From Trichoderma breve (Eukaryota; Ascomycota; Sordariomycetes; Hypocreales; Hypocreaceae): DNA of 64,000 nt. A program made the translations under genes and the position numbers. The stretch lies in contig NW_026611593.1 of the NCBI RefSeq assembly GCF_028502605.1, positions 248,001 to 312,000 on the forward strand. The letters are read 5' to 3'. Below are positions 1 to 13,688 of this stretch, in pieces. How positions within the stretch are numbered: position 1 is the first letter of the stretch; the number at the start of each line of letters is the position of its first letter. Under the pieces are notes generated by a model. It was not told where the DNA came from. It saw only the letters and a list, made by a program, of their open reading frames with translations, and made no database searches.

Positions 1-541
1 GTGTTCTTCTGCAGGCTGAAATAGGCAAATGAGAGTTCCTTGCCAATGAGAACGAGCGCTCAGCAGTAGCTTAGCTACGGCCATCATAGACGAAACATGA
101 GTATCATGGCCGCAGGCGTGCATAACTGGTTTCTCGACACCACTCTTGTCGACCTGGGTTCTCACGCTTGCATAAGGGAGGCCCGTCTTCTCTAACAAGG
201 GCAATGCATCCATATCGGCGCGCAAAAGGATTGTAGGACCCTCTCCGTTGGTGAGCACCCCAGCAAGGCCATGACCGCCGATCTTTGTAAAAACTTCGAA
301 ACTGCCCAGAGAAGTGAGGTAATCGGCAACAATACGGGATGTTCCCTCTTCTTGTCCTGACAGTTCAGGCATGCTATGTAATTGGCGATATGTATCACGG
401 TAAAATGTCATATCAGGGCGGTATTTTTTTATGAGAGACGCCGCACGTTGGGACGTCCCATCGTCAGCGTCAGTTGTCTTCTTATCTGTTTCTTATTAGT
501 CCAATTAACCCCCAATTTGGGATATCGCACGTACAAGTCAT
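1..541 (-). CDS. M20-family amidohydrolase (N-acyl-amino-acid / hippurate hydrolase type), 5' part only
   Basis: The gene runs off the left edge; 164 codons are present. I read two exons: 541-535 (only seven bases, ATGACTT) and 485-1. They are separated by a 49-nt intron with donor GTACGTGCG, branch-like ACTAAT and acceptor AAACAG. Without that intron the frame hits a stop just upstream and the first Met would be at 411. The protein shows the M20D dinuclear-metal signatures: RADMDALPL, then HACGHDTH with the metal-binding Cys/His, then FQPAEE at the edge, where the catalytic Glu lies. Family members hydrolyse N-acyl or N-carbamoyl amino acids, and the substrate cannot be told from this part. 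The Asp/Glu racemase gene lies upstream on the same strand, which fits amino-acid scavenging. The family is certain. The mini-exon start is a prediction. Confidence 0.85.
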
Positions 542-1143
542 GTTCGCGATAGCAACATATATATCGTATTCTTTGTCGGTGTATCAGACAATCGATGATC
601 AATTCGAGTCATTTCTCTAGGTATTGCTCCCTTATATAACCGGCCCGGGCGATTAAACCCCCGCAGCGGTTCAATGCATGATTAGAATTGAATCCATATC
701 TCCATTTGCAGATCCCAGGTAGACAGCGTCCAATAAAATGAAACGCCGCTATCATTGGCGAGTGAATGCAGCTAGCTGCGATGGACGCCGAAAATGTACT
801 ACAGTCTCTCTACAGCTTCATTGAGTCAACGAATACAGAATTTACACGAAGTCTTTCGCCGTTCATCATATCACTCAATATTAGAGTCATACATGGGCCA
901 TGGGCTTTAAGAGGTGTATTTTGTGAAGTTCCTATTATGATATACGAATTTTCATCCCTGCATTGAAAGATGGTTCTATGAAACCTCAATTCTAGCGACC
1001 CTTCATTATCCATCTCTTTGGTATCCGACCAATTCGCACGCCCTTTCTCAACCCGAAATCTCTTATTATATCGAAGATTCAAGACGTGCATCGCCGTTAA
1101 AAGTGAGTTATTTTCTCCAAGATCCCGGCCACGATTTCTCATA
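542..1143. other. Intergenic, upstream of the M20 gene and downstream of the racemase gene
   Basis: About 600 bases with no supported gene. Short open frames at 766-966 (+) and 810-1232 (-) overlap or abut the racemase coding region and show no family features. The stretch should hold the promoter of the amidohydrolase gene. Confidence 0.6.
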
Positions 1144-1842
1144 CTAGTCCAACAGCGCCCTCTCCGCAGCACCCCGCGCATGTAGCTCCAAAGTGTTGAA
1201 CATCGGAATATCGGGTCGATCCTTTTGTTCAATAAGTAGCGGGATCTCCGTGCACCCCAGGATCACACCCTGTGCTCCTCGAGAGACCAACTCGTCAACA
1301 ATCTTCAGGTAGCCTTGTCTTGACTCCTCTGTGAATTGGGATTTGGCAAGTTCGTTGAAGATTACGTCGTCAATGTAAATTTGTTCTTCGTCTGTTGGTA
1401 CAATAATGTTTATTCCGAAACGGCTTGAGAACTCATTCGGCAGATAGTCCGAGGACATGGTGGCCTTGGTTCCCAGCAAGGCAACGGTGTGCAGCTTTAG
1501 ATCCAGTATCGCTTGGGCTGTTGGATCAGCGATGTGATAAAGAGGAATCTTCACATCCTTCATGAACGCCTCAGAAACCCGGTGCCAAGTGTTCGAGACG
1601 CAGATGATGAAATCGGCTCCAGCTCTCTCCAAGCTCAGAGCCTTTCCATGCAAGTACTCTCCTCCTTCTTCCCACAGATTGTTGTTCACGAAATGAGCGC
1701 TGCGCTCAAAGTTCATGGAATTGATAATAATTTCGCCGGTATAAAAGCCTCCAAGCTTTGCGCGGATGTGCGCATTGATCAGCTTGTAGTATTCAACCGT
1801 CGCTAAGTCGGTGCTGCCGCCGATGATGCCGACTGTCTTCAT
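1144..1842 (-). CDS. Aspartate/glutamate racemase family protein (YgeA-like)
   Basis: A single exon of 232 codons, the normal length for the Asp/Glu/hydantoin racemase superfamily. The N-terminus KTVGIIGGS is the first substrate-phosphate/carboxylate-binding loop. The second catalytic motif GCTEIPLL carries Cys197. At the first catalytic site the sequence is C81-V-S83-N-T-W-H, so the residue directly before the conserved Asn-Thr is Ser, not Cys. From memory, the E. coli L/D-Glu racemase YgeA has Thr83/Cys197, so this protein matches that Thr/Ser-Cys subgroup rather than the two-cysteine racemases. It probably interconverts L- and D-amino acids by proton transfer, in the cytosol. It could equally act on another acidic amino acid. 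It lies tandem with the amidohydrolase gene (602-bp gap, same strand). Confidence 0.88.
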   Translation of the reverse strand: MKTVGIIGGSTDLATVEYYKLINAHIRAKLGGFYTGEIIINSMNFERSAHFVNNNLWEEGGEYLHGKALSLERAGADFIICVSNTWHRVSEAFMKDVKIPLYHIADPTAQAILDLKLHTVALLGTKATMSSDYLPNEFSSRFGINIIVPTDEEQIYIDDVIFNELAKSQFTEESRQGYLKIVDELVSRGAQGVILGCTEIPLLIEQKDRPDIPMFNTLELHARGAAERALLD

Positions 1843-2632
1843 GGCTGCTCAATAGTATTCCAAATTTTCCGCTTGGTGCTAGTCTTCAATGAAGTTGAAG
1901 TTGATATCTTCGGTCGAACATCTAGGGGAGTATAACAACTCAGTTGATCTCTCAGGCGATTTAAAAGGTCTTTCCAGAGCGGCTAAAATCGGACAATATG
2001 GCGACTATGAGAGCAACTGAAGTGGATCAACTGTCTCCAAATTCATGTCATGAAGCGCCCTGAACGGAGCCACCCAGAACGAAGGGCGTACACCAACAGC
2101 AATCTACTCCAAGTAACTATGGAATATTACACCCGACACTAAACAAGCCGCTGAAGAATTGCCATAGGTTCCACTAGGTGACTAGCGACAAGGCAACTAT
2201 CCGCGAATGGCATTACACTCTTCCAAATAAGGAATTACAGAGAGAATAAGACGTCTATAGCATATTTAATTTAGAATTACATCGACGGCTGACAGTCAGT
2301 CGTTTACAAATGTAGTAGCTAGTATCTATAATTTAGTTAATACCAAATATACGTCCGTCTCAACAATTAACTTGTGATAGAAGCAAAGTGATGATGCGTC
2401 AATGCTGACTCGCGGTAGGCTTTAGTTGAGTACGTCATATCCATTGAATACTCCATTTATTGCTATGATGTCGTTCAGATTTATCTAGCGAACTCAATGG
2501 AAACTTCCTCGGTACAACCTTCGTAGGTCACAATAAGCGGCTCAAATGATACTGGCTCATCTATTTCTTAAGTAGCGCAAAATGCAGCAGGACTCTTATC
2601 TTTATGCTTCTTCATGAGCTAATCTCTTCTCT
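1843..2632. other. Intergenic
   Basis: About 790 bases between the start of the racemase gene and the 3' end of the methyltransferase gene, both on minus. I see no gene, repeat or RNA. It becomes AT-rich from about 2220 onward. Confidence 0.6.
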
Positions 2633-3571
2633 CTATACTCTAGATTGATATATACCAAACCGAGTATATCTGTCTTCCTCCCCAAATCCGGGAATATCTA
2701 CCCTCCTCTCTTCACTGATACTCACCTGCACCCGCCATCGAGTGTCTGTTTTCATCCCAATCTCATCCCACAACTTCTGAAAGCTTTCCTGGTTGTGTAA
2801 GAAAGATTTCATTCTTCCGTCTCTTTCTCTTGGTCTATGAGTACCTATTTGTCTACCGAAGATCAGAGCATCGGTCGTTCCCGGTTTTAAAAATCGTGCT
2901 ATTCGCACTCCAATCTTCACCTGCTGCTCCCATGTAAATAAATGGAAGAAATTTGCCGCATGTATGAGTGTGATCTTGCCATCCAACTTATCCAAAGCCT
3001 TGTCCTCGAGATTTAACAAGTCGCCAGCTACGAAAGTCAAGCCGCACCCTTCATCATTGAATAACTCCGTGCCAATAGAAATAAACTCGGGGTGCAGATC
3101 CGTACCGAACAACCGGTTCGGCTCGATTCCATCGTGAACCATCTTTCGAAGTACTTGGCCAATACAACATCCAATATCAAGGAGTGTATCTATGGAGTTT
3201 GACCCAGTATCAAGATCATTCGGCTGCTTTAGCCGTTCAAATGCGATCTTGAAATGAGAGTCTTGCATGCTGCGCAAATTGAGAAAGCTCCATCGACCAA
3301 TACATGGATACATGGCTACCTCCCAGAGTTTTTTACGCTGCCAAGAGGGTATCAGATATGAATGACAAGAAGGCCGTAGACTAGAAACGAAAATGGAAAT
3401 ATTACTGACCGTGCTGACAAGGACTTCATCGGTTTCGTTGGGGGGCACTTTGCTGTATTCCTCCAGCAGCTCGCGGAAGGGGCCGAGTTCGTCTGGAAGA
3501 TCTTCGACATAAGTGAATCTTTTCCAACGATCTAAAGCTGTTTCGTGGTGCATTTGATCAACATGGGACAT
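2633..3571 (-). CDS. SAM-dependent methyltransferase of the fungal natural-product (AusD/AdrK-like) type
   Basis: Two exons, 3571-3410 and 3337-2633, give 288 residues. The 72-nt intron (3409-3338) is a multiple of three and has no stop, so an unspliced frame also reads through. Removing it joins ...DEVLVST to RKKLWEVAMYPCIGRW, which restores the block seen in the family, where a YPCIGR-type motif precedes the SAM site. SAM motif I is LLDIGCCIGQ, followed by an acidic FGTDLHPEF loop. I chose the Met of MSHVDQMHHE; an upstream in-frame start at 3670 exists but has no family support. Relatives methylate carboxyls or hydroxyls of meroterpenoids and other polyketide-terpenoids. No polyketide synthase or terpene cyclase is next to it here, so the substrate is unknown. 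Confidence 0.82.
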   Translation of the reverse strand: MSHVDQMHHETALDRWKRFTYVEDLPDELGPFRELLEEYSKVPPNETDEVLVSTVSNISIFVSSLRPSCHSYLIPSWQRKKLWEVAMYPCIGRWSFLNLRSMQDSHFKIAFERLKQPNDLDTGSNSIDTLLDIGCCIGQVLRKMVHDGIEPNRLFGTDLHPEFISIGTELFNDEGCGLTFVAGDLLNLEDKALDKLDGKITLIHAANFFHLFTWEQQVKIGVRIARFLKPGTTDALIFGRQIGTHRPRERDGRMKSFLHNQESFQKLWDEIGMKTDTRWRVQVSISEERRVDIPGFGEEDRYTRFGIYQSRV

Positions 3572-4647
3572 TGTATCCCGCTTCTTCGTATTCCCGAATT
3601 GTTCTGATAACTTCAGGGTTGAGTTGCAGCCCGAGTGATGACAGTGACGGATATCAGAGCGGCACCGCACAGGTGCTATATCTCTTAAAGATTATGATGT
3701 TAAAGAAACGAGAAGAAATTTGACTTGGAGAAACGAGTAGATTGAGAACACTTGTCTCTCCGCCTCCTCATTCACGGGATTCCAGCCAGGCAGCCGGACT
3801 TCGGCGCTTTTTAGATCCGCCTACTGTATTCGCGCCAACTACTAGTTCAATGTTCTAACAGTTTCAAGTACGGAATACAAGTATAGAAAGCACTCTGAAT
3901 CCCGCCCCCAAAAAAGTTCAACATCATAACGGAATTGAGCAGCACGCTGAAGACAAGTACGTGCTACAATCTGTAGATCAATGGATTTCGAAATGCTGCC
4001 AAGAAGGTTACCACAACCGGCTAAATCTCAGTTATGCGGGTGATTGAACCTGGTTTAGATTTCATGACCAAGTAAAAAACCGACGGTGATTATAGGACTA
4101 ATCAATAAAGCGTCGTTGCTGGGGATTTCGACGACTGGGAGTTGAGCTTGACTGTTATCTCAAGCACGCCATTTCGCACGGCTTCAGGAATTTAAATGCG
4201 TCCGAGATCTTTCCATGAGCCGCTTACAACTAGCAGGAGATTAATCACTAAATTAAATAGATTTACTCCGTTGTTGATGCTGATAAGAAGATGTGTATGA
4301 AGCAACAGAGTCAGACAAATTATTGAATGATCTACAAAGCTATGGTGCGCGCGTATGGGGCTCGATGCTACATATCGTATTTCTTTCCATGAAAAGAGGT
4401 CTAAATTGAGGAAGGCAACCATTCAAAAGCCCAGTACCTTCCTATTCAAGATCACCGCCTCTAGTAGCAAGCCATCTTATAATGTGATCTTCTGCCAAAA
4501 ACCCAGATAAGCGGTTTATGGCACTAGACTTAAATGGAGCTTTAAGCACTTATAAATATGTCTGTGGCATAGAACTTCTGCTCTCTGCCACTTACCGACT
4601 ACATCAGGAAGTATTGGGGGGAAAAATACAGTCTGTTGCCTTTCAAA
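3572..4647. other. Intergenic: divergent promoters of methyltransferase (-) and protease (+)
   Basis: About 1.1 kb between divergent starts. A short open frame at 4192-4422 (-) has no family features. A TATA-like element precedes the protease (separate entry). Nothing else is supported. Confidence 0.6.
4551..4558 (+). promoter_or_regulatory. TATA-like element of the S8 protease gene
   Basis: TATAAATA lies 90 bases upstream of the chosen ATG, a spacing also seen for other TATA elements in this window. Position and sequence are seen; function is inferred. Confidence 0.45.
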
Positions 4648-7549
4648 ATGCGGTTCAAGGCTACACTATCAAGTGTTCTTCTCTTGTGTTTACTCGATCC
4701 AGTGGTGTCAAACCCCCAGCTTAACGAAAATGGTTTTGTAGAGTCGCGCCCTAGTAGCGCTCAAAACGTCACTTACATCCCGAATACCTATATCGTGGAA
4801 CTGGAACATACTCCCAGCACCAAAGCTGCATCTCTTTTTTCTCAGCGACTCGGCGGAAGAGTCAAGTATCATGTCCGCAAAGAGTTCAACAATGCCAAAT
4901 TTTTCTATGGTCTATCTCTGACTGTTACAGACGGGACATCTCAGAAATCTGATCTATTGGAGATTAGCGGTGTCAAGAATGTCTGGCCGGTTAGACTTGT
5001 GCCCCGCCCAGAAGCATTCGAAGCCGCCAGGCCAAACTTGCTAAGCAATAATACTCTTCCACACATTAGAGGCAACTCCGACGTTAACAGGCCACTCAAA
5101 ATGGCTGGAGTAGATAAGTTGCATGAAAAGGGAATCAAGGGCAAAGGTGTGAAGATTGGCATTATTGACACCGGAGTGGACTATCTACATCCGTCACTTG
5201 GCGGCGGCTTTGGACCAGGTTATAAGATATCTTTTGGCTACGACTTGGTTGGAGATGATTATACTGGAACCAATACTCCAGTTCCGGATGACGACCCTTT
5301 GGTCACATGCGCAGTTGGAGGACATGGCACTCATGTTGCTGGTGAGAAGCCGGTTTCATCCACAATCTCTTCACTTTATATCAGAGTGACTAATACATAG
5401 CCAAGGTATCATTGGGATGACTGATGCCCAAGACCAAGGCTTTGGACTGGTTGGAGTTGCTCCGGAGGCAACCATTGGCATGTACCGAGTGTTTGGATGC
5501 AGCGAGAACTCTGGAGACGATGTCATCATGGCAGCAATGCAACAGGCTGCAGAAGACGGTGTCGACCTTATCACCATGTCTCTTGGCAGTCTGTCGTATT
5601 GGGAGCAAGCATCCCCATATGTCTCTCTGGCCGAAAGTATCGTGGAAAGTGGTGTAGCTATCATTGCTGCACTTGGGAATGACGGCGATCTTGGGCCTTA
5701 TGCAGTCTCTGCGCCAGGCCTGGCTCCAGAAGTTCTGGCTGTAGGTTCCGTGGAGAATGAAGTCTATCCAACGGTATACAAAGCGAAAAACAATATCGGC
5801 GGTTCATTGAAATATATTTCGGTTTTTCCTTTCATTGCTGATAAGCCGCTCACTGTTTTCCAAGCTGGCAGCGGCCTGGATTTCCCTGTCACAGAACTGC
5901 AAGCTGGAGGTTGCGATACCAGGGTCTGGACAGCCGCTCAGAAGGCAATCGCGGATGGAGCAAATACGGTGATGTTGCTTTATCTCACAAAGTTGTGTTC
6001 GCTCAGTGCATACTCATCGGAATTATCAGCACTCAATGTGACAACCATCATCTACTATACAGACGATCCAGACATACCAGTTCTTTTGCCGGAGCCAGAC
6101 ACAGCAGGTCAATTTACTGTTCTCTTCCTTTCGTACGAACAGTCACAGCAGATAGTCAGTGATATTGAGAATCTCGCCACCGGAAAAGATTATACGCTGC
6201 TCTTTAACTCATCCACGATACACGACTCTCACAACTCCGCTGGTCATGCCATCGACTACTTCTCTTCCATCGGCCCGACCGTGGAAATGACACTTAAACC
6301 TCAGCTCTCTTCTCCGGGAGGCAATATTCTGTCCACATACCCACGTTCAGCTGGTGGGTATGCCGTCTTGTCTGGCACATCGATGGCTGCGCCCTTCACT
6401 GCTGGCGTCTATGCATTGGTCAAATCACAGCGACCAGATCTCAGCATCTCAGAGATTGTGTCGCTTCTACAGTCAACTGCAGTACCGATGAAAGTGCTGG
6501 ATATGGATATCATCTCTTCCGTCACTCAGCAAGGCAGTGGGCTGATTAACGCGTACGCCGCCGTGGCCGCCGACTCCCAGATCTCGCCTTCTCAGCTGAG
6601 TTTACTCGACTCACCAAAGCCGGCAAAGCAGACGATCACGATCAAAAACACATCCAAGAAACTCAAAACTTACTCTATTTCCCACTCTGGCGCATCATAC
6701 ATTCGTACTTTTAACAACTTCACTGCAGGCTCGGACCAGGCGTTTGTCAAGTTTAACAACGTCCATGAGTCTAAGTACGCTACCGCCAAATTCTCCAAAT
6801 CGAGACTATCCCTGCAGCCAGGACAATCGACAAAGATCGAAGTGCAATTTACAGCTCCCGATGAGCCGCAGCCATACTCGGAGCCCATCTACTCTGGCCA
6901 TATCAAGATCGCCACCGACAGCAGCAGCTACGTGGTTCCATATCTCGGGGTGCCCTATAGTAGAAGCGACACAGAATATATTGCGCGCAACACTACGGCA
7001 TGGGTTGGAAATGACAGACCCTATGTAGGGTCAGACTCGACTAGTCCTGGCGTGATCAACATTGGCAACTATAGCATCCTTGGCAGCGATGGATCTGTCC
7101 CAGATGACATCAATGTGCCCATTGTGAACTTTATCATCGTGCAGCCAAGTAATCTCATACGCCTAGAGATTGTGCCCGTCAACACAACTTTCGTGCCTAC
7201 TTACTACGGCTTTGACCCGTCCGTCAAGTTTGATGTTGCAGACGTGGATCTGCCTCTGCAGGAGGGCTTCCTCGGCGTTCCAAACTACGGCATTATGGCG
7301 CAATGGGGTATTGGCCATATCCCTCCCGGCATTAGTGTCGCATCTCTTCTGGGTTGGCCTTATCCCAACACCGTCACCGGATTCATCTTGCTCTATCCGT
7401 TTCTCATGCACGAGAATGGCACTGGTTTTGACCTGACATCTGGTGCATTCCGGCCCTTGCTACGCGTTTTGCGTTATGGCGCGAATGGCACAAGTGCTGA
7501 CGAGTACGAGTCGTGGTTAGGCCCTATTTTGAATGTGAAGACGTCGTAA
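4648..7549 (+). CDS. Secreted subtilisin-like serine protease (peptidase S8, Vpr/C5a-peptidase type)
   Basis: Two exons, 4648-5341 and 5406-7549 (64-nt intron, GTGAGA...CCAAG), encode 945 residues. Met 4648 starts a signal peptide (MRFKATLSSVLLLCLL...). An I9-type propeptide follows (about 40-125, beginning NTYIVELEHT). The catalytic triad is Asp174 in GIIDTGVDY, His226 in GGHGTHVAG (the intron falls directly after it) and Ser557 in GTSMAAPFTAG. The roughly 250-residue gap between His and Ser holds a PA-like insert near 275-420. After the protease domain comes a beta-rich Fn3-like region (from about 625) with N-glycosylation sequons. The protein is probably secreted and processed, and digests external protein. 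It has no close functional neighbour. Confidence 0.93.
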
Positions 7550-8551
7550 AAGGGGTTGCATTTCGGTAGGGTTTTCCGGAGCGAGATGAAGAATCGGCAG
7601 ATACGTTAGTCCTGTTTGTATAAGGTATAGCCGTATCTCCATGTATGTACATGTGCTCTGCAATATGCGTGCCATCCCAAGTATAGAGACCAAGGCTCCT
7701 GAAATACTGGATAGTTACTAGGTAGACAGACACAGGAGTATCGCGCACTTTCTCTAATCCAACCTGCAGTTCTTATGACGACAAACACGGCTACATCGTC
7801 TAGAATTAGCAAGGCGTGCATCGATAGCATAGCATTCCTCTAGCTTCCAGGCACAGGACGGGGTAAGCACTAGGTTTTGACATGAGCCGGCACTTGATTC
7901 AGTCCAGCGACTAGCTTTCTTCATTGATCCGTATATCCGCATTCCGACAATCTTCAGTAGCTTCCGAGACTCTCCCCGACTGGGTGCAACCTGCTGTTGG
8001 TTCTGGTGCATGCATGAGCAGGCTAAATTCGATATCTGACGACAGTAGCGTCTAATGCATGGCCTTGCAGAGTCTGAAGAACTCGCGCTTACGAATACAG
8101 CCTCTACAGCCCGTCGAAAGAGCACCATATCTAAGCATCAGTAATTGTTCTCTTTAATGCCGATCTACCAGCAAACCTATTGATATAGCCGCGGCCAGAA
8201 GAGCCGAGTCTTAACCATCATCTTGCGTTCTTTGGGACTAGCACTATCGGACATCACGGCTCCCCCACAGAGCTGAGTCTCCGCACTCCTCCATCTTCCA
8301 CGCCGTATTCCGTGCTTCTCGCTCCGTTGTTTTTCTTGGCCCTCGCTATCAGTGGCCGAACTTCGCCCCTTGTCTCTAGAGCCCTGCCCCCCGTCAACTG
8401 AAAATTAAGTTGCGCCAAAACAGCCCCCTCAGCTCTTATCGCAAAAGTTACGTACGCCGCCTTCAACTCTGATATTTCCATCGTTTCCGTTTCTAGAGAG
8501 CTTCAGTGGCAAAAACACACAGCCAGTCTCCAGCTACGTCGTTACGTCGCC
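7550..8551. other. Intergenic
   Basis: About 1 kb between the protease stop and the start of a Zn2Cys6 gene, both on plus. Minus-strand open frames at 7524-7830, 7754-8128 and 8254-8481 lack family motifs and start context. I see no gene here. Confidence 0.6.
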
Positions 8552-10174
8552 ATGTCGCTGGCAAAGAGGAACAATGGTACGCCCATCAATCTCTTCCTAG
8601 TCTCTTCTCTCCCCTGTGCCTAGCGCGTAATTTTTGACTCTAGACCAGGTTGTCTCGAGTGCCGCACGCGCCGAGTGCGCTGCGATAAGACAGAGCCCGA
8701 ATGCTTCAAGTGCTGCAAAAAGGGGATAAAGTGCTCTGGCCAAGGCATCGAGTGTCGGTTCAGCTCCCACATGAAGAATGGCAGCTCGCCGCGCATCTCA
8801 CAGGCTACAAATCGTGCTACCGGCACTGCTGCCAAAGCTGCTCCCCGAGCGCCAAATCGTTACCGATGGGTCACTGTAACCAGCAAGCAGTCGGGATCCT
8901 CTCCAGATGCTACGAAACTGTCTTCTCACCGGAGTTCCACCTCTCCACCAAAAGTGTCAAATGCGCAGCCAATAGTTGGGCCTGTTCCCCCAGATAAACC
9001 TCCATCTGATACAGATTCTCCAGATGGGAGTTTAGACGACGATGTGGAAGAGCTTGGACCGAGAGACATGCAACTTGCTCACCCGCAACGCCCCATTCAA
9101 GCCGTCTCTCCCCAAGCCAGATTGTTCTTCAACCATTGTAAGATACCTCCTTCTAACATTTGGGTGATAACCGATTGCAGCTGTTAACACGGAACGTTTC
9201 GGGTGGCAGTCTCGGAATTCATCGCACCGAAAATGGTGGTGTTTGACTTCAAGGGCAATGGTTATCGCGATATCCTACTTCCTCTCGCTTGCGAGGATGA
9301 ACTAGTCGGACAGGCCATCTCCGTTATCGCTGCCTTTCATCTATCACAGAGGGCGCCGCATATGCGAATGGCGGCTGAGGTAGGCCAGCATGCGATATTA
9401 TCGAAGCTCTTTCGCGATTCGCTCCAATTAGAACCAAGAAGGCTGTTTAGTCTATCAACCTGGGCGACCATCCTTGTGTTGCTAGTGGGGGAAACAATCA
9501 CAGGTGCCAACAATTATATACATCTGCTAGAGATTCTCTCAAATCTGGCACAATCATCCGATGCGGTGACGTCTTTGTCGGTAACTACGAGGGGTTTCAT
9601 CAGGGAACAAACACGAATGTAGGTCGTTCCATCTATCACATGCAAGTAAGCATGACACTGACGCATCAAACCATCTAGGTTCGAATTGTTCGGCTTTCCG
9701 CTATCCAGTGAAACCAAAGGACTGCAAACCTTGTCGAAACAGCCCGACTACTACTTGGACTTCATGTCTTCGTATCCATCACTCAGCAAAGATCCACAGC
9801 AGTATGCAAATGTCGCTGTAATGAAAGAGGCTATCCGCCAAGCCTGCGATTTATATCGTAATCGTGCTCTGCATCTCATATCAACAGAAGAGTCCATTCG
9901 ATCTGTAGAGCGGCTTCGAGAGACAGTGCTCGACCTTGAGCCAAGTGTCGATGGTTGTCACGCTCTAGTCTGGACGTATTTTGTCGCTGCCGCAGAGAGT
10001 ACCTTACCAGAGCACCGAGCCTTCTTTTCTCAACGACTGCAAAGTCTCTACAGCTGCACGGAGTTTGGCACTATTCCCATCGCAGTCCAAAGCCTCGAAC
10101 ATATATGGGCAAACTCAGATTCCCAAAGATGGACTGAAGTCGTCACACGTCAACGCCCAATCCTAATCATGTAA
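8552..10174 (+). CDS. Zn2Cys6 transcription factor (Fungal_trans_2-like)
   Basis: Four exons: 8552-8576, 8649-9137, 9210-9618 and 9679-10174; introns of 72, 72 and 60 nt; 472 residues. The first exon is 25 bases. Splicing at 8648 gives NNGCLECRTRRVRCDK..., a complete C-x2-C-x6-C-x6-C-x2-C-x6-C binuclear zinc cluster at about residues 10-36. The intron at 9138-9209 uses the second possible acceptor (GGTGGCAG): the nearer CAG at 9179-9181 leads into the wrong frame. This joins RLFFNHF to SEFIAPKMVVFD, a junction typical of this regulator class. A Ser/Pro-rich linker (about 65-150) separates the zinc cluster from the C-terminal helical region. It is convergent with the monoamine oxidase gene (124-bp gap) and could regulate it, but nothing in the sequence proves that. 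Confidence 0.88.
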
Positions 10175-10298
10175 AGGCTGATGACGCTGTGAATGAATTT
10201 ATTCTTCGCTTGTCTATCATACAGTTTTATCTCTTTTTTTTATCTCTTTCTTTTTTTGTTTCGTTTGTGTCTTTGAGATATCCCATGAGGTCAGCTTC

Positions 10299-13688
<3,390 letters not shown>

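Noticed and set aside
810..1232. Minus-strand frame of 140 codons at the 3' end of the racemase gene
   Set aside because: It overlaps the end of the racemase coding region in another phase, has no motif and no plausible start context.
9178..9182. Nearest CAG acceptor for the second intron of the regulator at 8552
   Set aside because: Using it puts the next exon in a frame that ends soon; the acceptor at 9209 keeps the frame and joins a conserved block.
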